Shown piece by piece: positions 40,914 through 49,665 of a DNA stretch of 64,000 nt (position 1 is its first letter; every line of letters starts with the position of its first letter). The stretch comes from Halorientalis persicus. Its GTDB lineage: Archaea; Halobacteriota; Halobacteria; Halobacteriales; Haloarculaceae. Position numbers and translations under genes: made by a program. The notes beneath the pieces are model-generated. The model ran no database searches and was not told the DNA's origin. It saw only the letters and a list, made by a program, of their open reading frames with translations. The DNA lies in assembly GCF_900110215.1 (NCBI RefSeq), contig NZ_FOCX01000017.1, positions 1 through 64,000 on the forward strand. Direction: 5' to 3'.

Positions 40914-41525
40914 ATGCCTGACAAGGACATCCCTAACATCCTGCTCGGCTATGACTTTGAGCCGCCAGTAGCCTCCGACGCCACAGAAGAGACTGGCGAA
41001 ACCTCGGCTCAACTCGCGACGCGCTACGAACCCGGCGAAGACCTGGTCCAGACGCCGGACGGACTCGGGCTGGTGGTCGAGACGATCACCGAGACGCGCG
41101 AGATCGACGAGGGCGAGGACATCCCGGACCGCGTCGAAGCGAGTTCCGAGTCGCCGACCTACGTGGTCACACTCGCCGATGCTGACCCACCGCTGGGCTT
41201 CTACAAGGCGAGCGACCTCTCGGCGGCCGACGTCGACGCAGACGTGAACCCGCTCGACGAACTGGGTGGCGAAGAGGCCGAGATGGCCTGTGCCGAGGCG
41301 GAACTCGGCGACTGGTCGCCGCCCGAGTCGTGGGAAGAGGCGGACTTGCCGGCCCGGGCGATCGGGCTGAAGGCCTTTGCATCCATGGGTGGCGATTTCG
41401 AGGGATGTGAGTCGGAGATGGACGGCAACGTGGCTACGCCGGACCAATTCTGCGGTGCGTTTCTCGACTGGATATTTTCTGGCTACGACTTTTGGAGGGG
41501 AGATAGCTTCTTACCCGGGGACTGA
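40914..41525 (+). CDS. Structural-type protein, possibly detached portal C-terminus
   Basis: 203 residues. TPDGLGLVVETITETREIDE and SPTYVVTLADADPPLGFYKA form a small barrel; the C-terminus has GDWSPPESWEEADLPARAIG and ends FWRGDSFLPGD. From memory this ending occurs in haloarchaeal virus portal or head proteins, so the gene may be the end of an ancestral portal separated by the inserted transferase and HTH genes. Confidence 0.55.
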   Translation: MPDKDIPNILLGYDFEPPVASDATEETGETSAQLATRYEPGEDLVQTPDGLGLVVETITETREIDEGEDIPDRVEASSESPTYVVTLADADPPLGFYKASDLSAADVDADVNPLDELGGEEAEMACAEAELGDWSPPESWEEADLPARAIGLKAFASMGGDFEGCESEMDGNVATPDQFCGAFLDWIFSGYDFWRGDSFLPGD

Positions 41526-41559
41526 CAACCATTAAGGCTCCGCAAAACCATATTACGCC

Positions 41560-42498
41560 ATGGGCGACACATGTCCGGACTGTGGTGAAGAGTTCGAGCG
41601 GCTGAATCAACATCTCGCGTTGAGTGATTGCGAAGGTGAAGGTTCGAAAGTCACGCTCGAATGTGCTGAGTGTGGTACCGAATTTGAAGAGTACAGGTAT
41701 CGGGTTGAGAGTGACCGAGATCGTGATGGCACGAAGTTCTGCAGCAAAGCCTGTCACAATGCGTCGATGCGGGCCGGAAACTCAGTCCCGTGCGACTGGT
41801 GCGGCGAACAGACGTACAAGTCGCCGTCCCAACTCGAAAACAATGACCACCACTTCTGCTCGCAGGAATGTGAGAATAGATGGCGTGCCGATAGGATGTC
41901 CGGCGAAGGCGCGCCCTGGTGGGATGGCGGGAAAGAGGTGGTCGAATGCGAATATTGCGGTTCCGAATACAAAGTCACGCCCGCACTCGTCAACGTCACA
42001 CGGTTTTGTAGCCGCGAGTGTCAGGTTGACGCCATCCGACCTTCGGCTGAAGAAACGCCTGACCCGGAGTTTGAGACCAAGGTATGCGCCAACTGTGGGA
42101 AAGAAATCACGCGCCGGTCGCACCACTTTCGCGGCGAAGTCGCAGTTTGTAGCGAGGACTGTTTCAGTGACTGGATGTCCGAGAAACGCCGTGGTGAAAA
42201 GAATCCAGCGTGGAAAGGTGGGAAGACAGTCGTTGATAGGGTTCGAGCTGCTTTAGGCGAAACTTCTTGGGAGAAGATCGCGGCCGATCAACGAGAACAC
42301 GCAAATCATGAATGTGAAATATGTGGCACGTCGCCCAACGGCCGAAAACTTGCGGTCCACCACATTATCCCAGTGGCTTCTGGTGGAACGAATGGCGATT
42401 GGAACCTCATGGCACTCTGTAGCGAGTGTCATCAGAGGGTTGAGAACAAGACACGCAAGATTACCGCTCCTCACCTGTTCCAGCCAGTTGCTGAGTAA
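41560..42498 (+). CDS. HNH endonuclease with multiple zinc knuckles
   Basis: 312 residues. Several CxxC units line the first 210 residues (CPDCGEEF, CAECGTEF, CDWCGEQ, CEYCGSEY, CANCGKEI). The C-terminal HNH core is CEICG ... KLAVHHIIPVASGGTNGDWN and LMALCSECH (252-291). Such proteins are usually homing endonucleases that copy themselves into cognate sites. Lower GC than its neighbours and a stand-alone position in the head operon fit a recent insertion. Confidence 0.85.
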   Translation: MGDTCPDCGEEFERLNQHLALSDCEGEGSKVTLECAECGTEFEEYRYRVESDRDRDGTKFCSKACHNASMRAGNSVPCDWCGEQTYKSPSQLENNDHHFCSQECENRWRADRMSGEGAPWWDGGKEVVECEYCGSEYKVTPALVNVTRFCSRECQVDAIRPSAEETPDPEFETKVCANCGKEITRRSHHFRGEVAVCSEDCFSDWMSEKRRGEKNPAWKGGKTVVDRVRAALGETSWEKIAADQREHANHECEICGTSPNGRKLAVHHIIPVASGGTNGDWNLMALCSECHQRVENKTRKITAPHLFQPVAE

Positions 42499-42523
42499 CT
42501 CAATCCTGCCGGGGGACTGACTC

Positions 42524-42727
42524 ATGACAGACAACAGCCCAAACTGCGAGTGCCCGGTCTGCCGTAGCCAGTCGTGGGAGTGGTTCGAGTACATCCAGCT
42601 GACGGGGTGGCGGTGTGGGACCTGCGAGACCACGATTGTCCGGGCCGACTCGCCGACAGACGACGTCCAGTGCGAGCAACCATCTGCAGAGGGCGAGTCG
42701 ATCCCACGGAGCGTTCGGAAGGACTGA
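42524..42727 (+). CDS. Zinc-ribbon microprotein
   Basis: 67 residues: CECPVCRSQSWEWFEYIQLT and WRCGTCETTIV. Similar in plan to the microprotein at 46522 (CPVCRS....RCEDCGD), which also follows HNH sequence. Confidence 0.6.
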   Translation: MTDNSPNCECPVCRSQSWEWFEYIQLTGWRCGTCETTIVRADSPTDDVQCEQPSAEGESIPRSVRKD

Positions 42728-42729
42728 TC

Positions 42730-43125
42730 ATGTTCGAGAGCATCCGGCGGCGACTTTCAGGCGTCTTCCGACCGCCAGAATCGACCGTGGCTGATACGTC
42801 CGCCGATGATCCCCGTGAGTGGTCGCCGGACGATGGCGCGGGCTACATCCCGACCGAGGAGGGTGGCTCGGGCCGCGGCACCAGGCAGATCCACACCCTC
42901 GCTAAGCGCCATCTCCCCGGCGACGACTACACCATCCACCGCACGGAATTCAACGATGGCACGACCCGCACGATGGCACAGTACAACGACGGCTGGGCGG
43001 CGACGAACTACCGGACATACGAACTCTGGCAGGAACGCGGCGAACTCTGGATCGAGTACTACGAGGGCGACGTCCGCCGCGACCGGCGGATCTTCCGCTT
43101 CGAGCTGACTGACCGCGTGATCTAA
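42730..43125 (+). CDS. Hypothetical head-region protein
   Basis: 131 residues from ATG at 42730. Disordered first half, then a beta-rich part (DDYTIHRTEFNDGTTRTMAQ ... ELWIEYYEGDVRRDRRIFRF). Lies directly before MuF, 3 nt apart. Not recognised. Confidence 0.55.
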   Translation: MFESIRRRLSGVFRPPESTVADTSADDPREWSPDDGAGYIPTEEGGSGRGTRQIHTLAKRHLPGDDYTIHRTEFNDGTTRTMAQYNDGWAATNYRTYELWQERGELWIEYYEGDVRRDRRIFRFELTDRVI

Positions 43126-43128
43126 CCC

Positions 43129-44079
43129 ATGCCTGATCCAGCCAAGAACCTCCGCGAGGACTTCCTCCGCGAGATCCGCCGCCGGTTCCGCCGGCTTCGG
43201 GACCAGGTCCGCCGCTGGGCTGGCTACGAGGACGACATCTTCGGCCTCGGGCAGGACGCTCAGGCCGCTACCAGCGCGGCGGACCTGCCTGACGACGCGC
43301 CGCAGGTGTTCCGGTTCCAGACCGACCGCGCCAAGATCGCGGCGTTCCTGGCGTGGTGGCAGGACCGCCTCGACGCCGACCTCCTCGAACCCATGCCCCA
43401 ACGTCGCGTCCGCAACGGCGAGCACTGGACGGGCGCGCTGCTCCGCGCGGCGTACGCCCAGGCGTGGCAACAGGCCCGATCACGACTCCGCACCGAGGGT
43501 GTCAGCGTCGGCTCCCTCCCAGGTGGCGAGGACGGTGACGTGATCGAGGGCCTGCTGGACATGCCCGCCCCCCGTCGGGCGCTCCAGGAACTCTACACCC
43601 GGACTTACGAGAATCTCCAGAGCGTCGGCGCGGACGCGGCCGAGCCCGTCCGCGACACGCTCGTTGAGGGCATGGACCAGGGCTGGAACCCACGGAAGAC
43701 GGCCGACAAGCTGACCGAGGAGGTGCGGACACTCCAGCACACCCAGGCCGAAACGCTCGCCAGATCGGAAACTCAGCACGCGTATTCGGTGGCCACGCTC
43801 GACAGATACGAGCGGGCTGGCGTCGGCGTCGTCAGTCACGGCGAGTGGCTGGATACGAACGATGCTCGCGTCTGTACCTTCTGCCGCCGACTCTCCGGCG
43901 CCGAGCTGGCGCTGGCTGAGATGCGTGACGGGCTCGTGGAGTTCCGCGGGCAGGTCTTCAGATTACTCGCCCCCTCACACCCGAATTGCCGCTGCTCGAT
44001 CGCGCCGAGCGTCGACAGTGATCCGCCGACGTCGCCGCTGTCGGAGCGGGTGCCGGGGACTGTGCTGGCAGGCGGGTAG
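43129..44079 (+). CDS. MuF-like head morphogenesis protein (SPP1 gp7 family)
   Basis: 316 residues. Basic helical N-terminus (REIRRRFRRLRDQVRRWAGY), then the MuF core with WLDTNDARVCTFCRRLSG and PSHPNCRCSIAP, the family's cysteine signature. Minor head protein that sits inside the capsid at the portal and may be ejected with DNA. It has no extra toxin domain; in this virus that domain is on the portal instead. Confidence 0.87.
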   Translation: MPDPAKNLREDFLREIRRRFRRLRDQVRRWAGYEDDIFGLGQDAQAATSAADLPDDAPQVFRFQTDRAKIAAFLAWWQDRLDADLLEPMPQRRVRNGEHWTGALLRAAYAQAWQQARSRLRTEGVSVGSLPGGEDGDVIEGLLDMPAPRRALQELYTRTYENLQSVGADAAEPVRDTLVEGMDQGWNPRKTADKLTEEVRTLQHTQAETLARSETQHAYSVATLDRYERAGVGVVSHGEWLDTNDARVCTFCRRLSGAELALAEMRDGLVEFRGQVFRLLAPSHPNCRCSIAPSVDSDPPTSPLSERVPGTVLAGG

Positions 44080-44150
44080 CCCGACCACTGACCCGATGAC
44101 GCTGGCCCGGCCGAGCACCAGAGAGGGCACGGACCCCACTTCTGCAACCC

Positions 44151-44465
44151 ATGAGTAACGACGCACCCACTCGCACGAAAGAGGCAACGCTCGCTGACGG
44201 CGAATCGATCACGGTTGATGCCAAGACCGACACTGCCGACCGCGTCGCGACACTCGTTGATGATGGCGACGGCAACGAACCGGCTACGTACGACCTCGTC
44301 CAGGAGGTGCGGAATAGCGAGGGCGACTGGATGCCGTTCGACTCGGTCTCGAGCACGACCGAGACGGCGTTCGTCGACGAGGCCGTCCCGCGACGGATGC
44401 GCGCAACGGTCACGAATGTGTCAGGCGGCGAGGCCACGTTTCGGGCGGCGATGAACGCCCGGTGA
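44151..44465 (+). CDS. Small beta-rich hypothetical protein
   Basis: 104 residues, acidic, with alternating strands (KEATLADGESITVDAKTDTA ... AVPRRMRATVTNVSGGEATF). It may be a head fibre or decoration subunit, or a partner of the beta-helix protein that follows 6 nt later. Confidence 0.5.
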   Translation: MSNDAPTRTKEATLADGESITVDAKTDTADRVATLVDDGDGNEPATYDLVQEVRNSEGDWMPFDSVSSTTETAFVDEAVPRRMRATVTNVSGGEATFRAAMNAR

Positions 44466-44471
44466 TCTGCC

Positions 44472-46043
44472 ATGGCACGAACACCAGACGAATACAAGCG
44501 GAAGGGCGGGCAGCAGGTGCGCGAGGACGTCGAGCGACAGGATGCCGAACTGGTAGATACAGAGGAGGGACCGAGCGCGGGTATCATCCATGCGCGGGGA
44601 TGGGATGGAGCAGACGGCTACCAGCAACTCCAGAACGCTCTGGACGATCTCGACACCGATCCAGGGACAGTCGTGGTTGGGCCAGACGGCCCCGACAGCT
44701 ACACAGGGGAGGATGGCGAGGACTACGACCGAGTCTGGCTATTGACAAACAGCCTTGAAATCCCCTCGAACACGACTGTCGTAATCCACGGCGACTGTGT
44801 GCTGGCAGATGGGGTCGGCCAAAACCTGATCCGTAATAAAAACTATGACGACGATGCCGTCCGCGATCAGAATATCCACATCGTCGGCGTCGGCCGCCCC
44901 TATCTTGATCAACGGCCTGGGCATCAAAATCGGACGGCAAACGACGCCAAGCACGTCGGCATCCGACTCTATCAGGTCGACACCTGCTCGGTCAAAAACC
45001 TCGAACTGCGGACGACATCATACGCTGTTCGTCCCGAGGCCGTTACCGACCTCACCGTCGGGAATCTGTGGTTCGACCAGGACGGATCGGTCGGCAACCA
45101 GGATGGCCTCCACATCGTCGGCCCGACATTTGACTTCTCCGTCGACGGTCTCCACGGAGTCACACACGACGATATCTGCGCAATCGAGTGTGGGGCGTTT
45201 TCGGTCCCGCTCGATGGGGCTTCGGGAGATGTTCACGACGGCTCGATCCGCAACCTGACAGGCAATCCCAAAGGTGGCGCTCCTGGGGCCAGCCTCAAAT
45301 TCATCGGGGGCAATGCAGGGACCATCGGCGGTGTGTCCGCATCCCATATCATTGTCAAAGGCCGTCGCGGCGTCGAGTTCGAGGATTACGTCGGGGGTGG
45401 CTCTGATCCTGCACAGGACACGGAATCTGGCATCGTCGTCTCCAATATCACGACCAGCCGAGCGGGCAGCTTCGACTCGCTGGTCCACTTTGTGGGCGGC
45501 GTCTCGAACGTCGAGGTTCAGGGCATCTCGGGCGATATCAACACCGTCAATGGCGTCGTCACCGTCGGCGAAGATGTCGATAACGTCACTGTCTCAGAGG
45601 TCGACCTTGTCATTCGGTCTGGCGGGAAGATGCTAAACGTCCTGAATGGAGCGACTGCGTCGGACCTGACGCTTGCTGATGCCAGAGCGCGCAATCAGGC
45701 CAGTGGTCGCTTTATCAACACTGCGTCGGACACCACGCTGGAGGATGTCGAGATCCTCAGTCCGAAGGCAGACGGGTTTGATCGGTTTCTGGCGGTGTCT
45801 GGGTCCGCGACGGGCCGCGTCGTCGATGCAACGGTCAAAAATATCAGCGACACGATCTATGACGAGGTTGGGTCACTCAAATTCGTCGGCGATAACCCGC
45901 CGTTCGACAGTGCTGCGCCAGCGGTCAAGGGGTCTGAGGTTATCGCAACAGCGGCGTGGGACCCTGATGGGGACGGCAATGCCGAGCGAGTCCAATACGA
46001 CGGTTCGTCATGGCAGGAGGTTGTGGACCTGCCGAATTGGTGA
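44472..46043 (+). CDS. Parallel beta-helix (pectin-lyase-like) protein
   Basis: 523 residues. After a helical N-terminus (DEYKRKGGQQVREDVERQDA), a RAGRWDGADGYQ-like lead and a TVVVGPDGPDSYTG strand open a right-handed beta-helix with many short V/I-N-G rungs (IHIVGVG, CSVKNLELR, NVEVQGISG, NVTVSEVDL). GNQDGLHIVGPTFDFSVDGL recalls the polysaccharide-lyase/hydrolase turn. In viruses this fold is used for tailspikes and head decorations that bind or cleave surface glycans. Its place inside the head module is unusual. Confidence 0.72.
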   Translation: MARTPDEYKRKGGQQVREDVERQDAELVDTEEGPSAGIIHARGWDGADGYQQLQNALDDLDTDPGTVVVGPDGPDSYTGEDGEDYDRVWLLTNSLEIPSNTTVVIHGDCVLADGVGQNLIRNKNYDDDAVRDQNIHIVGVGRPYLDQRPGHQNRTANDAKHVGIRLYQVDTCSVKNLELRTTSYAVRPEAVTDLTVGNLWFDQDGSVGNQDGLHIVGPTFDFSVDGLHGVTHDDICAIECGAFSVPLDGASGDVHDGSIRNLTGNPKGGAPGASLKFIGGNAGTIGGVSASHIIVKGRRGVEFEDYVGGGSDPAQDTESGIVVSNITTSRAGSFDSLVHFVGGVSNVEVQGISGDINTVNGVVTVGEDVDNVTVSEVDLVIRSGGKMLNVLNGATASDLTLADARARNQASGRFINTASDTTLEDVEILSPKADGFDRFLAVSGSATGRVVDATVKNISDTIYDEVGSLKFVGDNPPFDSAAPAVKGSEVIATAAWDPDGDGNAERVQYDGSSWQEVVDLPNW

Positions 46044-46138
46044 TCGGCGTTAGGTTCGCGGGACTCCCATAGCAGGACTTCCGCGCAGGACCGGCCTGAA
46101 AGAAACGCCCCTGACCGGGGCGATCGCGTCGGTCGGGG

Positions 46139-46258
46139 CTACCCGAGCGCGTGCCGAACCGAGCTGGCCGTCCTCTCGTAGTCTTCGTCGGCGTAGGTCA
46201 GAACGGTGTCGAGCGTCGACCAGCCCATGTGGACCTTGAAGTCCATCAGGCCGAGGCC
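46139..46258 (-). pseudogene. Possible integrase C-terminal remnant
   Basis: Minus-strand frame ending GLMDFKVHMGWSTLDTVLTY then ADEDYERTASSVRHALG. MGWSTLDTVLTYAD resembles the last active-site stretch (..MGHS...T..YA) of tyrosine recombinases. No start or upstream catalytic part remains; beyond 46258 the strand runs into HNH sequence. Confidence 0.35.
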
Positions 46259-46459
46259 GTCCGCGAAAAGATCCGCGAGGAGGAGTGTCAGAAATGCGGT
46301 TCGTCGGACGTCCTTCTTGACATTCACCATATCATCCCGGTGTCGGCGGGTGGAACAAACGGAGATTGGGATTTAATCACGCTGTGCCGCCGCTGTCACG
46401 GCGAGGTCGAGGCCTACACTCGTGACCTGGCCGGCACCGAGCCAGTCCTGACTGAGTAA
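46256..46459 (+). pseudogene. HNH endonuclease C-terminal remnant
   Basis: Plus-strand frame reading EAVREKIREEECQKCGSSDV then LLDIHHIIPVSAGGTNGDWD and LITLCRRCHGEVEAYTRDLA. This matches the C-terminal HNH core of the intact protein at 41560 (HHIIPVASGGTNGDWN). The N-terminal zinc region is missing and the open frame continues upstream only as antisense of the integrase piece. Confidence 0.6.
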
Positions 46460-46521
46460 GACGACATCCGATGACCCCGCCGGGGCGAGGCCCTCCCGGC
46501 ACAGATCCACTTCTGGAACGA

Positions 46522-46692
46522 ATGAATCATGCCTGTTGTCCTGTGTGCAGGTCGCCAAATGTAGCCCCATGGCCTTATGGCGAGTCCGATGACCGCTATC
46601 GGTGCGAAGACTGTGGCGATACGCACTTTAGTCCGGATTGGCGGCCTAAATCCGGGTTGGGGGATGTATATAGGACTGATGAATCGGCGTAA
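46522..46692 (+). CDS. Zinc-ribbon microprotein
   Basis: 56 residues from ATG at 46522: MNHACCPVCRSPNVAPWPYG then YRCEDCGDTHFSPDW. Paralogue in plan of 42524. May be a relic that travelled with the HNH piece. Confidence 0.5.
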   Translation: MNHACCPVCRSPNVAPWPYGESDDRYRCEDCGDTHFSPDWRPKSGLGDVYRTDESA

Positions 46693-47045
46693 GGCAGACT
46701 GTCCGTGCTCTTGGACCCTTTTGACGTCGTCCGTCGAAGACTCGGCCACGAGCACCGAGCGCCCTGACGCTGCTGGAATTGGCGTAACATCCAAATTTGG
46801 CACTGAAAGCGCGGCATCTGTCGCCACGGTGGGTAACCGTAAGAGTATGTGCCAAAGAAGGTGTGGGTGCGAACCGCGGTGGTGCGAAAGCACGCCGTGT
46901 CCTGTACCACTTCGCCAAAACGGCAGTAGCGGGAGTATTCCAACACGAAAGACCTGTTGACAGTCTGCGCGCAAACGGTTCAGCAGTCTCCGATGACGCC
47001 TTGCCGGGGCCGAGGTCCAGACCCGGCTGGATTTCTCATGATACG
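46693..47045. other. 353-nt stretch without a recognised gene
   Basis: Between the zinc microprotein and the protease. The protease frame is open upstream to 46797, but the extension is basic and Ser/Arg-rich, unlike viral proteins here. Probably debris of the same insertions; it could hold a promoter for the protease-capsid genes. Confidence 0.4.
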
Positions 47046-49217
47046 ATGACACCAACACAGTACACCAGCCGCATCGCCAGCCTGCGGGAACGCGACGCTG
47101 CCGACTACCCGTACGTCGTCCATGGCGTCGCCCAGGCCGCAGGCGAACTCACGCACGGCCAGAACGGGCCGAAGTACTGGCCCGCTGCCGAACTGCAACA
47201 GGCCGCGCCGACGCTGGCCGGGCAGACGGTCTACTCGGTCCACGACGGCGACCGCCACGCGGTCGGCGAGATCCTCGCCGCGGCCTACGACGAGACGCGG
47301 GATGCCGTCGTCTACGAGGCGGGGCTCGAAGATGCCGAGATCGCGGAGGCGCTGTCGATCGGCGAGCGCGAGCCGACGATCGAGGCGGCCAACCCGGACG
47401 CCGTCGACCGCCACGACGAGACGGGCGCGGTCATCATGCGCGGCTTCGAGTACACCGGGATGGCGACGACCGAGCAGGGGGCGTCGGACGCTTCCTACGC
47501 CGCGCCAGGGAGCGCCGCCGAGAACCCCGCCGTTGCGGCGCTGTCGGCGGCCAGCATCCAGGCCACACTGCACGACGATGACGACGCCGATGGCGCTGGG
47601 GCCGCCCTGGCCGTTGGCGATGACGGCTGGTCGGCCGGCCTTCGGCTGTTCCGCGTCGTGCCCGCTGAGGGCGACGAGACGGACTACGACAATGACGTCC
47701 TCGGGGTTGGTGTGGCGTTCCCCGATGCCGGCGTCTACGTCGACTGGCAGCGGGCGGCGTTCCCGGACGAACTTGACGACCCGCACGTCTCCGAGTACGG
47801 GTCGATCCCGGACCTGCGGAAGGCCACCGGCAACGACATCGTCGACATGACGCAGCCGCCGGGCGAACGGGCGTCACTTGCCGACCTCGGCCAGTTCGCA
47901 CCGGGCGGCGTCGTCTCCTGGCGGACGGGCAACGGCACGCTCGCCTACGGCAAAGTCCAGGCCAAGATCCAGCGCGGGCAATTCGACGACCTGCTCAGCA
48001 CCGACCAGGTCGTGACCGCGCCGGCCGTGCTGATCGGCGTCCACGAACCCGGTCAGGGTGACACGTGGACACCGGCGGAGCGGCTGGTGGCACGGAAACC
48101 CGGGTCCGTGACCCGTCACGACGACTTCCCAGCCGCGCCGGCGAGCGAAGCCGCCATGGCTGCACTCGCGGCTGACAGCTACGAGGTGACGAACGTCTCG
48201 CCCGACGAGATCACGGGCGACGGCCCCGGCTTCACGGACACCGAGTGGGACGGCGACGACGTCACGGCGTCGCTCCCGAACCCCAGCGAGGCCGACGACG
48301 CGGCCGGCGTGCTGGACCAGACGATGGCGCTGGTCCCGACCGACGACGAGGCGCGTGACGCCAAGTCGAACTGGAAAGCGCCGTTCCGCGACGGGCCGGA
48401 CGCCCCAGTCAACACGCGAGCGCTGGTCGCGATTGACGCCGCGATCAGCGGGGCCCGCGGTGGGTTCGAGGGCGTCGCCGACGCGACGCTGGATGCCCTG
48501 TCCGACTGGACCCAGTCCATGCTCGCGGCCGCGCCGGACGGCCTGTTCGGGGCCGACGATCCCGAGGCCGCGGCGGCGACGGCTGGCTGGCTGGCGGCGA
48601 CCACGGCCGATGACCCATCCGGCGAGGCCCAGGACCGCGACACTGCTGACAGCACCGACTCTCCAACTACAGCGACCGCCACCGACAGCGGTGGCACTGA
48701 TACAATGAGTAACGACAACGATACCGATTCTCCTGATGTCGAGGCGCTGCTTGAGCGCGTCGACGAGAAAGAGGCACAGATCGACGACCTCGAAGCAGAA
48801 CTCGAGGCCAAGGCCGAAACGATCGACGAGAAAGAGGAGCGAATCGCCGAGCTCGAAGAGACAAACGAGGAGCTGCGCGAGCAGAACGAGGCGGCCCGCG
48901 AGCAGTATGCAGCCGCCCTCGCCGAGGCCGACACGATCCTCTCGGAGGACGAACTCGCCGAGCAGTTCACGCTCGCCGAACTCTCGGAGAAGGTCGAGGA
49001 GGTCGACTTCGCCGCAGACGATGGCACACCCGAGCCGACCGTCCGCTCGGGTGGCGGCCCGTCCGCGGAGGCGAACCTCTCGGCAGCCGAGCAGGAGCGG
49101 AAGGCCGAACTCGAAGAACGGAAGGTTGAACTCGAGGACGCAGACAACGACCTCGCCGAGAAGGAGCTCGAACGCGTCGAAGCCGAACTCGCCGAGATCA
49201 TGGGGGGTGAGGCCTGA
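47046..49217 (+). CDS. Prohead protease with fused scaffold
   Basis: 723 residues from ATG at 47046. N-terminal part (YVVHGVAQAAGELTHGQNGP ... AVIMRGFEYTGMATTEQG) is of the prohead protease/DUF2213 type. Residues ~287-340 (VVSWRTGNGTLAYGKVQAKI ... ERLVARKPGSVTRH) read as a small Tudor-like barrel. Residues ~565-680 are a heptad coiled coil (DEKEAQIDDLEAELEAKAET) and the C-terminus is a helical capsid-binding tail. Assembly protein that is processed during head maturation. Confidence 0.8.
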   Translation: MTPTQYTSRIASLRERDAADYPYVVHGVAQAAGELTHGQNGPKYWPAAELQQAAPTLAGQTVYSVHDGDRHAVGEILAAAYDETRDAVVYEAGLEDAEIAEALSIGEREPTIEAANPDAVDRHDETGAVIMRGFEYTGMATTEQGASDASYAAPGSAAENPAVAALSAASIQATLHDDDDADGAGAALAVGDDGWSAGLRLFRVVPAEGDETDYDNDVLGVGVAFPDAGVYVDWQRAAFPDELDDPHVSEYGSIPDLRKATGNDIVDMTQPPGERASLADLGQFAPGGVVSWRTGNGTLAYGKVQAKIQRGQFDDLLSTDQVVTAPAVLIGVHEPGQGDTWTPAERLVARKPGSVTRHDDFPAAPASEAAMAALAADSYEVTNVSPDEITGDGPGFTDTEWDGDDVTASLPNPSEADDAAGVLDQTMALVPTDDEARDAKSNWKAPFRDGPDAPVNTRALVAIDAAISGARGGFEGVADATLDALSDWTQSMLAAAPDGLFGADDPEAAAATAGWLAATTADDPSGEAQDRDTADSTDSPTTATATDSGGTDTMSNDNDTDSPDVEALLERVDEKEAQIDDLEAELEAKAETIDEKEERIAELEETNEELREQNEAAREQYAAALAEADTILSEDELAEQFTLAELSEKVEEVDFAADDGTPEPTVRSGGGPSAEANLSAAEQERKAELEERKVELEDADNDLAEKELERVEAELAEIMGGEA
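48705..49217 (+). CDS. Nested scaffold protein (internal in-frame start)
   Basis: In-frame ATG at 48705, preceded by GGTGG about 11 nt upstream, would give a separate 170-residue protein starting MSNDNDTDSPDVEALLERVD and made of the coiled coil and tail only. The preceding Thr/Asp/Ser-rich stretch is a natural linker. The layout matches the lambda C/Nu3 gene-within-gene plan. Confidence 0.5.
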   Translation: MSNDNDTDSPDVEALLERVDEKEAQIDDLEAELEAKAETIDEKEERIAELEETNEELREQNEAAREQYAAALAEADTILSEDELAEQFTLAELSEKVEEVDFAADDGTPEPTVRSGGGPSAEANLSAAEQERKAELEERKVELEDADNDLAEKELERVEAELAEIMGGEA

Positions 49218-49618
49218 TGAGCCTCAAACCCGGGCAGTCCCACAAGGACGACGCCCAGCACACCGAGACCCGCACCGCCGCCGAGGCGCTGTCCGCGGGC
49301 GACGCCGTCGCGCTCGACGCGAACGGCGAACTCGTGACCGCCGACGGGACGAACAACCCGACCGTCTACGGCGTCGTCGGCCACGACGACGGCGACGGCT
49401 ACGCGGCCGGCGACGACGTCCTGGTCACCTACAGCGGCCCGGTCGTCGCGAACGTCGCGGCTGGCGTCGGCCCTGGTGTCGAACTCGGCGCGAGCGCCAC
49501 CGAAGGCCAGCTCGCCGGCGGCACCTCGGCAAAGGGCATCATGACGATGTACGGCGAGGGCGCAGCGCCGGGCGGGATTCCCGACATCCCGACGGGCTAC
49601 GCCCACGTCGACGTGTAA
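49217..49618 (+). CDS. Capsid decoration protein (DUF2190-like)
   Basis: 133 residues, all beta. AEALSAGDAVALDANGELVT, TVYGVVGHDDGDGYAAGDDV and VLVTYSGPVVANVAAG follow the DUF2190 pattern of short capsid-stabilising proteins. ATGA overlap with the protease and position just before the major capsid gene support this. Confidence 0.75.
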   Translation: MSLKPGQSHKDDAQHTETRTAAEALSAGDAVALDANGELVTADGTNNPTVYGVVGHDDGDGYAAGDDVLVTYSGPVVANVAAGVGPGVELGASATEGQLAGGTSAKGIMTMYGEGAAPGGIPDIPTGYAHVDV

Positions 49619-49665
49619 CGTAGGCAACCAGCGACCACACACCAACGCTTAACGAGGCATTCTCA

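Noticed and set aside
46414-47058. 214-codon minus-strand open frame
   Set aside because: Basic, Arg/Ser-rich translation with no motif, opposite a zinc microprotein and an intergenic stretch.
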